Below are positions 47,800 through 60,010 of a stretch of 64,000 nt of DNA, in pieces. Source of the stretch: Styela clava (taxonomy: Eukaryota > Chordata > Ascidiacea > Stolidobranchia > Styelidae). Within the stretch, counting starts at the first letter, position 1. The number at the start of each line of letters is the position of its first letter. The translations under genes were made by a program, and so were the position numbers. The stretch spans positions 19,716,001 through 19,780,000 of the forward strand of contig NC_135251.1 in the NCBI RefSeq assembly GCF_964204865.1. The letters run 5' to 3'. The notes under the pieces are model-generated. The model had not been told where the DNA came from. It worked only from the letters and a program-made list of their open reading frames with translations, and did not search any database.

Positions 47800-49560
47800 T
47801 TGTGTTTAAATATGACCCCTCTTTCATTGCAAGATCTAAAAATAAACAGGATAATGAAATCGTTTCGAATTGATTGTAATTTTCTTTTTTCTCTTCAGTC
47901 GTGGTTGTAATATTTTTATAAAATAAGATCTACCTATATTTACGTTATTGAAGTATTCAGAATATAAATTCCAGTCGTTTTTACCGATACCTCCGTTGAA
48001 CTGAAGGGATTTTCCAAATAATTCTTTGTGAAATGCATTCTTTTGTGTCAAGTTACAACTTCGAACGAGCGATTGTTCGCACTGCTTTGTGCCCTAGCGT
48101 CCATATAGTTTATTAGTGTCAGACAGAATAAAAAACAACGCCATCCTTTTTAGGGGGTGTATCAGAAGATATTGTTACCTGGAATATTCTGTAACTTCCA
48201 ACAGCTATATCGGGATAACAAAAACATGTAGGCTTTGTCTGATTGAAGGTATTTGAAAGTTACAGTCCAAAATCAACATCTTCATGATTCTATTTATGTC
48301 GTATTTACGACAATTATTCAGACTGAATATATACGCTGAATAACACGGATAAATGTGAGAGTAAACGAAATGGTTGAGTAAGCTTGTATTTCGAAAAACA
48401 TCTGGTGACGAGGAATACGATATACAAGGAAGTGATGATGGCGAGTGATGTAATTTATTATACGAAAATTTGTTATAATTGAGGCAATTTTGATTACAGT
48501 CGATACAACACGGGCCTAATATCGGTGTCGCCTGTAGAAAATATTTATATCGAAACCAAGATTACATACATCATTTTAATACCTTTTCAATTTACAATAT
48601 ATACTCGGTATCTATTTCTGATTTTCGTATAAACAAAGCAACAGACGACGTACAATTTCAAAAATAATCAGATTTAAATGTATTCTAAACGAATTCTAAC
48701 TAAAATTCTATTTCCGCCAAAAACCCGAGCGCAGTTACCAATTGGGATCACGATCAACAGCAGGTGATGCATTATTTTGTCAGTTACAAACCATTTACCA
48801 GTTAAGAAATTCGTTACAAGTTTTGTTTTTTCTCTGAAAATATGAAAAGCAATAGGTGGATATTTTAGTTTTTGTAATTGAGAATAAATGATTCAAATGT
48901 TGATCGGTTGAAATTAAAATAGTTACTGTTTAGTAATTTCGCTTACTCTTGAAGCCTGTAACCAATTTGAGGACAAGTCAAGCGCAATGCAAACACTATC
49001 AAAAACTGTTTCATTGCGCAGGTTCCCTTTCCCAGTATCTGATGGCTATGTAAATATTTTTCAACCAAGCTTTATTTATCTTTATTCACACCCCTAACAC
49101 ACCCCCAACACAAAGGTTGCTCTCTTGTTCAGCGATGCGGTTAGATATTTGGCATAAGGGTTATGTGGTGAGAAAATATGAAATAAAATATACGAATTCT
49201 GGTAAATTAGATCTATTCAAATAGATTTTGTTTTTCACGACGGTTGATGTAATTGTTAGAGTTCTTCCCAAATTCTATTGACAATTTAGAACGAAAGTTC
49301 TAAGTGAAGTTAGATCAACATGAAATGCTTCCACGTTCATCACCCGTGTCTTTTATTCACTCAATAAAAAAACGGATTATTTTGGTTAATTTTTCCTATA
49401 TCTTTTCCTAAAAAATATTAATAGAAATGCTGGTATAACCAACATGTAAATGCTAAATTGAGTTACTCTGTCTAATCGAATTGTTTGTAGTTATTTTTTG
49501 ACACGAAGTGGACATGCAGATCGTTTAATTACCCAGTTGCATACTGCATACCCGTACTAC
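47800..49560. other. Intergenic region, start of the second segmental duplication
   Basis: No gene seen. From about 48300 the sequence ('gtgagagtaaacgaaatggt') recurs in diverged form at 52275 and beyond, and from about 48590-49540 in pieces at 53300-53860 and 54880-55390. Confidence 0.5.
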
Positions 49561-49564
49561 CTAC

Positions 49565-51680
49565 CTTTACCCTAATTAACTCATATTTTCCAACAACAAA
49601 CATCGTGCGCTATACAATATATTACGAATAGATTTTACATAATGCAATAAATCGCAGAAAAATGTAGGTACTGACGTATGCAAGCTGCAAGACGTATATA
49701 TTAAAATAGCAAGAACTTTTTGAATTCGACAGATAATAAATAATTATACATTTGTAATAATCTATATATGCCCGATTCATGTTGCCTATAAGCATTTTTG
49801 CTGAAATTTGGAATATAAAATTTCATTTTTTGAAATATTTAAAAAATAAATAAAATTTTCATTTTGTTCTCAGACCTTTGAACCCGTACTTTTTAAACAA
49901 CATTTTCACTTGGTCACTTCATCGTTTATTCCCTAATTCAATATATTACTTAGGACCCATTGTTTTTGTTTTTTAAAATAAAATCAGGAAATAAGTTGAT
50001 GTCAGAGGTCAAATAAATGAATAGTATTTTAGTTTTGAGAATGTTATTTATTAATTCCCCTATATTAAGGGAAAAAATAGGAATATTCATTGTGATATTG
50101 CCAGATAATTTGTTTACGGGCACGATGACTTAGTGCAAATTTGGTCTGACGATTTTGGCATGACAGCTTACAGTTCTTTACTCTAGAACATGTTCAAGAC
50201 GCAACCTATTCTACGGACCTTCGTAAGACATTTTCCATTAGAAGACTATTTGTGAATATTTGTAAAGAGTGTAGTTTAAAGTAAAAATATAACAAGAGAG
50301 CTACGCACAAATATATGGACACGTTAGACCAGAGCGAATCAGTCTTCACCGGTACCTTTGACGCTACCGGTACCCTCAAAAAAGTTCTGAATTTCCAGTA
50401 GCAAGAATTTGGCAGAATCAAAACGTACAGCCAGTCATGACACTGACTAAAATCCGTCTTCCCATGGATAGAAAATAATACAGCAAAATTTTGGACGAAA
50501 TATCAAATTTCATAGAATTCACGCAAAATTTTGAAATAAATAAAAGTAATAGCCTTCTAGCGAAGAAATTAATCTTTAACCACTGAAAATTTCAAAGCAA
50601 TTGGTCCAGTATTCGAAGAGAAAAGCGATTTTTTGAAAACGTGTCAAAGAACAAGAACAAGAACAACAACAACAACAACATAATATTGAAACGATCGTTA
50701 TGGCCACTAAATGTGTCCAAAAAACGTCATTGAAGTTCGATACTAATTCATAGTTGCCAGAACAAGAGCTTCTTCATGAATGGGCACTAATCTAAACTCG
50801 AAAATTGTTGAACAAATGAACAAAAATTACTTCACAATCATAGAAATACCATTGACATTATCCAGATAACCAATATTGTTCAAATCTAGTGATGAGAGAT
50901 TCAGAATGACGGAAGCATTAATTTTAATGAACACAATAAACGATAATATTACTTTACTTTTCCATACGTACTCGTAATCTTAAAACAAAATATGCTGCGA
51001 GTCTCAGCACAACAAAAAAGATTGCTAGAATCACAAAATCCAGCCAGAGATCATCTTCGTCCACATCCATCTCTTGAAGTACACGAGTTGGATCCTGGAA
51101 TTGACATCCGACTCCTTGAAAAGATATTAAAATGTAATATTTATATTTAAATAAAGCTGGATTTTTGGGCCACCTCGTCAAACTTAATATGAAATTCGTG
51201 AGTGTAAATTACAAGTTTACAACGGTAAAATATTGATACGTATATTGTACGTGCAATGATCAGTAGTTAAGATTCGATGTAACGAAAAAGGAAGCAAAAC
51301 ATCGACTATTAAGGAACTGTCGAGCATGGTATTTTGATATTTTATGACTCTATGATCAGCTCTGTGAAAAGATTAAATTTGCTTTACACATACAGAAGTT
51401 CCGTTTTTTGTTACATAAAATTACATCATTGTAATGTTTACCCTATTCGACGATTTGCATAATATAATGAAATTTATTCAGTAAACAGATGTCATGGGAC
51501 AAATAAAGAGTTATGGGAATTCCTGAGGTATATGCAAAATGAAAGTGCTTCCTAAGTTCAATATACCACCGTACTCAGGATGTGAGTCCGTTGACTCCGT
51601 TGGTCTGTACACCTTTTCTAACATTAAAAAAGTAAATATAGGAATGAACAAACAGAATGGGAAACCCCTATTCGAATAAT
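49565..51680. repeat. Segmental duplication of the ABCG gene 3' end (copy a)
   Basis: Matches about 58095-60010, for example 'catcgtgcgctatacaat' against 58131, the 'ttggcatgacagcttac' block at 50155 against 58650, the coding exon at 50954 against 59018, and 'gctttacacatacagaagtt' at 51381 against 59709. Identity is moderate in non-coding parts with several indels, but near complete in the exon. Confidence 0.88.
50954..51114 (-). CDS. Duplicate terminal exon of ABCG1/4-like transporter
   Basis: Encodes the same 53 residues as the terminal exon at 59018-59178: [17 protein letters not shown], then the last membrane helix region ([21 protein letters not shown]) and RLRVRMEK. The stop is TAA instead of TGA. 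The splice acceptor is TTTTCAAG rather than TTTTCTAG, still usable in principle. Within coding sequence I see one synonymous difference. It lies 8 kb downstream of the real terminal exon on the same strand, so it could be an alternative terminal exon or a young, non-functional copy; no other transporter exon accompanies it. Confidence 0.6.
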
Positions 51681-51714
51681 GGACTATCGTATTTTGTAGT
51701 TATACGAACAACAG

Positions 51715-51824
51715 CCACATCTTCATTATTATTATTATGTTGTATTTGTTTCCCATATTCATTTCAACATCCACATCTTCATTATTATTATTATGTTGTA
51801 TTTGTTTCCCATATTCATTTCAGT
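51715..51824. repeat. 56-bp tandem duplication with ATT microsatellite
   Basis: Two copies of a unit beginning 'ccacatcttcattattatta' and ending at 'catattcatttca', the second starting at 51771. Recent local duplication, non-coding. Confidence 0.9.
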
Positions 51825-51829
51825 TCCAA

Positions 51830-52496
51830 ATCCTGCCTGAAAGCAATGCCCTTTATTACATACCCAACATGTTTTGCTTCCGAATAGTTTTTAATTATGA
51901 AGCAAAGCGGAACATGATTGGTTCGAGGATTTCATTCATCACTAAATTAATTACGGAAGCCTAACATTGTTTGAGCGCGATAGAAATGAAATATAAGTCA
52001 TATTGAAGCTCAGTCACCATGGCCTAAGTATTCGGAGTCAATATTGCTTCTGCTGTGAACGCTCAAGAATAATTTAAAATACTTGAAAATGTATGAATAA
52101 ATTTTATTTTTGCCTTACTTTCAATTTCAACATTTTGTCGCAAGTTAGAACAGTCGATTTAACCCCTCCGTTATTCAGTAGGGTGTAGGGTGCAAATTTG
52201 ATGCCATTGTTGATTTAAATACATCCTTATGACAAATATCTGAATGAAATATATACGTCGAACAACAAAGGATAAATGTGAGAGTAAACGAAATGGTCGA
52301 ATACGTCAGTATTTCGAATGATAGCGGGTAATGAGGAACGAATAATACGATATACAAAGAGATATGTGTTTGTTGGTTGCGATTAATGTGATTTATTATA
52401 CGATAATCAGATATAATTTCTGCAATTGTGGTCACGGCCGATACAACGCGAGCTAAATTTCGGTACCGTATAAATATTTATGTCGAAACAAAGAGT
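51830..52496. other. Intergenic, no gene seen
   Basis: From about 52240 it is a diverged copy of the 48320-48540 region. No coding signal. Confidence 0.5.
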
Positions 52497-53292
52497 CGTA
52501 AGTCTTTTTTGGCGATTTTGAGTTTTTCATAAAATAGGTATTTATGTAATGCTGCGCACCTGTCTGTTAACTCAGATTTTAATTTAAGAATTCCGAAACC
52601 CATAAAAATGGAGATTTAGTATGACATGCCCATTTGTGAAATTGTTTCGTCATAATGAATTATCATTGTTACCGCAGGACTATTGTGACGTCACAGGGGC
52701 AAAATAACCTCTGCTAAGTATTTTCGAGTTTTTGCATCTCGGATTCTAGCTTAGCGCGTATAAATTTGAATTTATATTACATTATGGGAAGTCGTGCACT
52801 TGTGATAGTCACTGTCCGAGTCCAATTCACCTTGGTTGGCTTTTATATTGGGTGCATTGCTGTTTTATTCTTTATATTTAATCTTAGTCTTATTTCGGTG
52901 GGTGTGCAGAACGTGTTATATTGATGAAATATGTATTTTTAAACATAAAAAATATTATAATTGAAACTGATTAGTTATTTTGGGGATTAGACATTGTAGA
53001 TGCTGAGAATTACATTCGTTTTCGGAATGTTTAGTTTTCAGGACTGGTTCATATAGTGAAGTAGCAAAATTGCGTATGTCCCCAAGTCATAGACACATTT
53101 CTGCCTTAAGTCACAGTGCGCCATTATGACGTCACTTAACTGCGTCATACAAATTAACTTAAATCCGGCTACGATCAAAAAATTGAACCATGGCAAATTA
53201 TTGACTCTCAATGGCATAACAATATCATTAGAAAGTTTTTTACGTTTTTCTCAAAACTGCTAAAAATGACTTACTTCGGTTATTAGCGTGAC
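52497..53292. mobile_element. TIR DNA transposon, left-truncated relative
   Basis: Body and right end (...ggttattagcgtgac at 53278-53292) match the 18653-19398 family. At the left only the inner part of the terminal repeat ('gtaagtcttttttggcg') remains. Confidence 0.75.
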
Positions 53293-53844
53293 GATATTTC
53301 AATTTACAATACTCTATATCTATTTCTGATTTCGATATAAACAAAGCAACAGACGATGAGCAATTTTTAAAAATAATCACATTTGAATGTTTTTAAAACA
53401 AAAATCATATAATATTTCTGCCAAAAACCCCAGCAAAGCTGTCAATCAGGATCAATAGCTGCATGTGAGGCATTATTTATTTTGTATATTTACAAATCAT
53501 TCACCAGTCGAAAAATATGATTACAAGTTTCGTTTTTTCTCTGAAAATATGAAAAGCAGTCTGCAAGGAACAACATTCCTGCGGGTATTGCTATAAAATA
53601 TTCGAATAATTAGATATTTTTATGTTTGTCAAATGAGAATATGTGATACAAAAGTTGATCGGTTCAAATTAAATAAGGTAGTGTTAAGTAACTTAAATAA
53701 TTTTTGCAGCATGTACCCAATATCGTGTCGACGAGCGAAGTGCAACGCGAACACTGTTAACACTCTTTCAGTGCACAGCTGTCATTTCTCAGTAATTGAT
53801 ATCAATGTAAATATTTTTCAATAAAGCTCACTTCCCCTTTTTTA

Positions 53845-54905
53845 TTCACGCCCCTAACACACCATTATGTTATCGATCGAAATAGGACTAAGATACTAAG
53901 AATTACATTCGTTTTCGGATTGTTTGGTTTTCAGAATTGGTGCATATAGTCAAGTTGCAAAATTGCGTACGTCCCCCAAGTCATACCACATTTCTGCCTA
54001 AGTCACAGTGCGCCATTATGACGTCACATGACTGCGTCCGGCTACGATCAAAAAATTGAACTATGGCAAACTATTGACTCTAAATGGCATAGCAATATCA
54101 TTAGGAAGTTTTTTACGTTTTTCTCGTTTTTCTGCTAAAAATGACTTACGCAATTCGGTTATTAGCGTGACGCACTGTTAAAAAGCCCCATTTCGGTATG
54201 TGTTGTCAATGTAAATATTTTTCGAAGTATTGTTCCTCAAAATTCACACTCCCTTAACACACCCACGCGTTTTCAAACTAAGTTCGCTTTGCAGCCATAT
54301 TTTTCGGGTTTACCGATGCAGAAAATGAAAAAAAAATACCTAAATAGTAGTAAACTTGATAATTCGGTCTATTAGGTTTTGAATTTGTTTATTTGTGTAA
54401 TTGCTGTTGTTAGAACACGTCGTGAAAGAATGTCTACTGGCCAAATTGCTTTGAATTTTTGATTAATTTTTCGCTCGGAGGGTATTACCTTTATTCATTC
54501 AAAAAAAACATCTGTGGATCCCAAGGAATTCGTTTTTTTGTGTGCGATGACGTCATCAAAATTGAAAATTGCACACCTTGGGGTGGTTCCGCCGTCGCGA
54601 TCTAGTGATCAGTCAGTGCCGCTAGCCTACTGTCACAGATACTTATACTTATACTACTTTGTTTCATCTTCGATTTGACAGATTTGAATACCGATTTCTT
54701 GATTTAGCAGACAAATGTACTACTAGATTAGATGAGGTGTCAAAATTACGGTTGCATATCTTATCTGAAACGACAACCAAAAATGCACTTTAAAACAGGG
54801 GTGCACAACACGGGGCACGCGTGCCAAATTTGGCTCACCAGACGCGGCACGCGAACGGTTTTGTAAAAAAAATTCACGCCCCTAACACACCATTATGATA
54901 TCGAT
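53845..54905. repeat. 1-kb segment inserted between 35-bp direct repeats
   Basis: The flanks 'cacgcccctaacacaccatt' plus about 15 more bases occur at 53847-53882 and again at 54872-54906. The interior, about 53892-54870, is a copy of about 56003-56970, including the right half of a TIR element and the first 75-80 bp of the hAT element that is complete at 56895. The 54-kb copy is therefore derived, since it holds only a cut-off hAT end. Confidence 0.8.
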
Positions 54906-55478
54906 CAAAGTTTGCTCTCTTGTTTGCCATAAACTTGCGACAATGCAGACTTTGTACCGTGTCAGCGATGCAGTTAAATATGAAATAAATTATCCAAATC
55001 GTAGGGAACTTTAAATTAGATCTTGAGAATTAATTTTGTTTATTTATGACGGCTGATGTAATTGTTGGGGTACATATCCAAATTCGCTCGACAATGTAGC
55101 TAGAACAAAAGTTTTAAGTGAAGTTATATCAACATGAAATTTTTCCACGTTCATCGTGTGTATTTTACTCACACTTAATAAACGAATTATTTTGGTTGAT
55201 GTTTTCTATATCTTTGTTAGAAACAAAATATGTATATTTATAGAAATGCTGGTACCACCAACATGTAAATGCTAAATTGAGTTACTGTAATCGAATTATT
55301 TGTTGTTGTTTTTTGACACAAAGTGGACATGCAGATCGTTTGGACCAATTGCTGCGTAATTTTTAGTAGGGAAAGATGGAAAGTAGTTAATGTTTAGTAA
55401 TTTCGCTTACTCGTTGAAACATGTATTAGAGACCAACCAACTTTGCGTGCCAACAAGGCAAGTGCACAGCACACACTG

Positions 55479-56268
55479 CGTCAGGCTAATAACCGAATTG
55501 CGTAAGTCATTTTTGGCGGTTTTGAGTTTTTTTTATAAAATAGGTATTTATGTAATGCTGCGCACCTGTCTGTTAACTCAGATTTTATTTTAAGAATTCC
55601 GAAACCCATAAAAATGGAGATTTTGTATGACATGCAAATTTGTTCAATTGTTTCGTCATAATGAATTATCATTGTCAACGCAGACTATTGTGACGTCACA
55701 TAGGCAAAGTAACCTCGGCGAAGGATTTTCGAGTTTTTGCATCTCAGATTCTAGCTTAGCGCTTATAAATTTGAATTTATGCTATATTATAGGAAGGCGC
55801 GCACTTGTGATATTCACTGTCTGAGTCCAATTCACCTTGGTTGGCTACTACATAGGGGTACATGGCTGTTTTATTCTTTATATTTAATCTTAGTCTTATT
55901 TCGGTGAGTGTGCAGAGCGTGTTATATTGATGAAATATATATTTTTGAACATAAAAAATATTGTAATTAAAACAGATTAGCTATTTTAGGGATTAGACAT
56001 CGTAGATACTAAGAATTACATTCGTTTTCGGATTGTTTGGTTTTCAGAATTGGTGCATATAGTCAAGTTGCAAAATTGCGTACGTCCCCCAAGTCATACC
56101 ACATTTCGCCATTATGACGTCACATGACTGCGTCCGGCTACGATCAAAAAATTGAACTATGGCAAATTATTGACTCTAAATGGCATAGCAATATCATTAG
56201 GAAGTTTTTTACGTTTTTCTCGTTTTTCTGCTAAAAATGTCTTACGCAATTCGGTTATTAGCGTGACG
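55479..56268. mobile_element. TIR DNA transposon, full-length relative (about 790 bp)
   Basis: The left 'cgtcaggctaataaccgaat' continuing into 'tgcgtaagtcatttttggcg' mirrors the right 'aaaaatgtcttacgcaattc' and 'ggttattagcgtgacg', giving terminal inverted repeats of about 34-38 bp. CACTG flanks both ends (55474-55478 and 56269-56273), suggesting a 5-bp target duplication. No transposase frame. Confidence 0.82.
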
Positions 56269-56894
56269 CACTGTTAAAAAGCCCCATTTCGGTATGTGTT
56301 GTCAATGTAAATATTTTTCGAAGTATTGTTCCTCAAAATTCACACTCCCTTAACACACCCACGCGTTTTCAAACTAAGTTCGCTTTGCAGCCATTTATTT
56401 CGGGTTTAACGATGCAGAAAATGAAAAAAAAATACCTAAATAGTAGTAAACTTGATAATTCGGTCTATTAGGTTTTGAATTTGTTTATTTGTGTAATTGC
56501 TGTTGTTAGAACACGTCGTGAAAGAATGTCTGCTGGCCAAATTGCTTTGAAATTTTGATTGATTTTTCGCTCGGAGGGTATTACCTTTATTCATTCAAAA
56601 AAACAAACATCTGTGGACCCCAAGGGATTCGTTTTTTTGTGTGCGATGACGTCATCAAAATTGAAAATTGCACACCTTGTGGTGGTTCCGCCGTCGCGAT
56701 CTAGTGATCAGTCAGTGCCGCTAGCCTACTGTCACAGATATTTAAACTTATACTACTTTGTTTTATCTTTGATTTGACAGATTAGAATACCAATTTATTG
56801 TTCTAGCAGACAAAAGTACTACTAGATTAGATAAGGTGTCAAAATTACGGTTGCATATCTTATCTGAAACGACAACCAAAAATGCACTTTAAAA

Positions 56895-57526
56895 CAGGGG
56901 TGCACAACACGGGGCACGCGTGCCAAATTTGGCACACCAGACGCGACACGCGAACGGTTTTGTAAAAAAAATTTTTATTCATGTCATACAATATAATATC
57001 ATGTTTATATCAAAAGAAACCTGAACGATCATGTTTGTTTACACATTGCTAGCTTGTGGCCATGTTTTCAGAAGGTAGTTTCTGAAAAAAGAGTCAAACC
57101 AAGTTTTCCGACAAAATAACTTGAGTTCTACTGTCGCCTCGAAGAAGAGAAATATTCAGTTTTGGTTGAAAAATGCAAAAATCTGGATTTGTCAATTTGC
57201 AAGCACATACAGTTGTAAACAGGCTTTCTCAATCATGAAAATAAACAAATCCCGTTTACTAGATTCAGTGATGCCCATGGCTAATTCTCCCTTGAAGCCC
57301 AACATTTCGAATTGGTCCATCAAAAACGAATTCAAATCAGCAGTTTTTCAGAACATTGAATTGTTTCAATGAATAGATAGATATTCGTTATTATGTATTA
57401 TTATTGAAATTTGTTTGATGTGTGTTGTACGGTAGTTAATTTACAATACCAACGACTGTGCGTGGCACGCGACAAGATTATTTTGACAACTTTGGCACGC
57501 GTCCTCATTTGAGTTGTGCACCCCTG
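56895..57526 (+). mobile_element. hAT element with perfect 8-bp target duplication and transposase remnant
   Basis: Ends: 'caggggtgcacaac' at 56895 and 'gttgtgcacccctg' finishing at 57526. The flanking 8-mer ctttaaaa is identical at 56887-56894 and 57527-57534. Subterminal GGCACGCG motifs occur at both sides. Its length of 632 bp is far below an autonomous element, and it keeps only the C-terminal part of a transposase frame. Confidence 0.93.
57121..57372 (+). pseudogene. hAT transposase C-terminal (dimerisation) fragment
   Basis: The open frame contains CQFASTYSCKQAFSIMKINK, the hallmark of the C-terminal hAT dimerisation region seen in ZBED/GTF2I-repeat-like transposases, followed by a short tail and a stop at 57370-57372. 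The catalytic RNase H-like core and BED finger are missing, so it is not an active transposase. Confidence 0.75.
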
Positions 57527-57840
57527 CTTTAAAACACCCTAAATCGGAGAAATTAAAACTATGAAATTATTAAATATTGATTCTCGAGAAGCTGGAATTA
57601 AAGGAATTGTTTAAATCATTTTTAGCGGTTACGAAATCCCGTCAGGCGGTTATTTCCGCTTATTTAGTGCCCCGTAGTTTCACTCGTCTGTTGACTTCTG
57701 TAAATGTGCTTGATATTGGTTTCGGTCACGTAGTTGTATTTCCGATTTTTAATATATAAAGTATTAGGTTAATTTTTAACTTTTTTTCAAGCCGATCTAA
57801 TGTCAATAAAATTTATAATAAAACATGAGTATAATATTAA

Positions 57841-58065
57841 GAGGTATGTAAACCACGATGGCGGACACCAGGACGTAGTATGTGTACCAGGTTAGGGTTA
57901 GGCCATAATTTTATGTGCAAAAACTACGGGAGTCACTTGGCTAGTCCCCGAACTCGTAATAGAACTAAAATAGGGGAAATTAGAATAAAATTATGGCCCA
58001 ACCCCAACCTGGTACACATACTACGTTCCGGTGTCCGCCATTTTGGTTCACATACTTCGGGAGTA
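57841..58065. mobile_element. Palindromic MITE, fourth copy
   Basis: Contains 'ggttagggttaggccataat' and inverted 'ccaaccccaacctgg' with GATGGCGGACACC / GGTGTCCGCCATTTT arms. The outer end is partly eroded on the left. Confidence 0.75.
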
Positions 58066-58094
58066 CTCATAGTTAGCTCCAAAACAGCACTGGT

Positions 58095-60010
58095 ATCCTT
58101 TACCCGAATTAATTCATATTTGATAACAACAACATCGTGCGCTAAATAATATATTACGAATGGGTTTTACATAATGCATTGAATTGCAGAAAAATGATGC
58201 AATATAACATATATATATAATAAACTGCAAGACATATATATTAAAATAGCAAAAACTATTTGAAATTCGACAGATAAATAATAAGAATGCATTTTTATAA
58301 AAACCCATATATGCCCAATATATGTTGCCAATAAGGATTTTTGCTAAAATTTAGAATTTCAAATTTTGTATAATTTAAAAGATTAAGGAGGGAATGAAAT
58401 TTCATTTTGACCTCTCCCCTTTAAATTCCTTCCTTTCTAAACAGACATTGGTTACTTCACCGTTTATTCCATAATTCAATATTTTACCTAGGACCAATTG
58501 TTTTTGTTTTTTGAATGTTAGAGATGAAATACCTGAATAGTATTTTGGTTTTGAGGATGCTATTAAAAATATGAATATTCATTGAGATATTGCCAGATAA
58601 TTTGTTTATGGGCACGAGGGCTTAGTGCAAGTTGGTCTGACTATTTTGGCATGACAGCTTACAATTCTCTACTCTAGAATATGTTCAAGACACAACTTAT
58701 TCTTCGAACCTCCATAAGACATTTTCCACTAGAAGACTATTTGTGACTATTTGTAAAGAGTGTAGTTTGGAGTGAAAATAAGAAAAACGTCATTGAAGTT
58801 CGATACTAATTCAAGGTTGCTAGAACAAGAGCTTCTTCATGAATGAGCACTAATCTAAACTCTAAAACTGTTGAAAAAATGGACAAAAATTACTTCACAA
58901 TCATAGAAATAACATTGACATTATCCAGATAACCAATATTGTTCAAATCTAATGCTAAAAGATTCAGAATGACGGAAAGCATTAACTTTAATGAACATAA
59001 TAAACAATAATATTACTTCACTTTTCCATACGTACTCGTAATCTTAAAACAAAATATGCTGCGAGTCTCAGCACAACAAAAAAGATTGCTAGAATCACAA
59101 AATCCAGCCAGAGATCATCTTCGTCCACATCCATCTCTTGAAGTACACGAGTTGGATCCTGGAATTGACATCCAACTCCTAGAAAAGATATTAAAGTGTA
59201 CAATTTATATTTAAATACAGCTGGATTCCACCAAAGTAAAATTGGTACTGGATTTTCTGATTGTGCTCAAGTTGTATAATTAAGTTTTCTCAGATACAAC
59301 TTGAACGGAAAATGACATGTCATAAAATTTATTATTTAATAATTTCAACGTCTTAACCACCTTTTGAGCTCAAAAACAAATCTGCGTCAGGTGGGTTTGG
59401 AAAATCCGGAATATATTTGAACTGCAACTTTTTTTTTGTATTGCGCATTGATAACTGGGACTTACGCATAAAAGTGTTTGTTTAATTTGAAAATTTTCTT
59501 TGGGCCATCTTGTCAAACTTAATATGAAATTCTTGAGTGTAAATTACAACGGTAAAATTTTAATACCTATATTGTACGTGCAATGATCAGTAGTTAAAAT
59601 TAAATGTCACGAAAGAGGAAGCAAAACATCGACTATTAAGGAACTGTCGAGCATGGTATTTTGATATATTATGACTCTATGATCAGCTCTGTAAAAATAT
59701 TAAATTAGTTTTACACATACAGAAGTTCCAATTTTTTGTTACATAAAATTACATCATTGTAATGTTTACCCTATTCGACGATTTGCATATTATAATGAAA
59801 TTTAAGAGTTATATGCAAAATGAAATAGCTTTCTAGGTTCAATATACCATCGTACCCAAACTGTGAGTCCCTTGACTAAGTTAGGCCCGGTGTAAAATAT
59901 ACAAGCAATAGCTGATCTCGGTCGTTTTGACCTATACGCAGTGGTACGCTGAATACCACCTTTTCAAAAATTTTAAGGAAGTAAACATAGTGAACAAACA
60001 AAATGGGAAA
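58095..60010. repeat. Segmental duplication of the ABCG gene 3' end (copy b, native)
   Basis: Counterpart of 49565-51680. It carries the terminal exon that is contiguous with the rest of the gene, so it is taken as the original. It has about 270 bp after the exon-proximal intron start (near 59225-59500) that copy a lacks. Confidence 0.85.

Noticed and set aside
54795-54870. Independent hAT insertion at 54.8 kb
   Set aside because: Only the left 75-80 bp is present, and it is continuous with a copied block from 56 kb, so it arrived by segment copying, not transposition.
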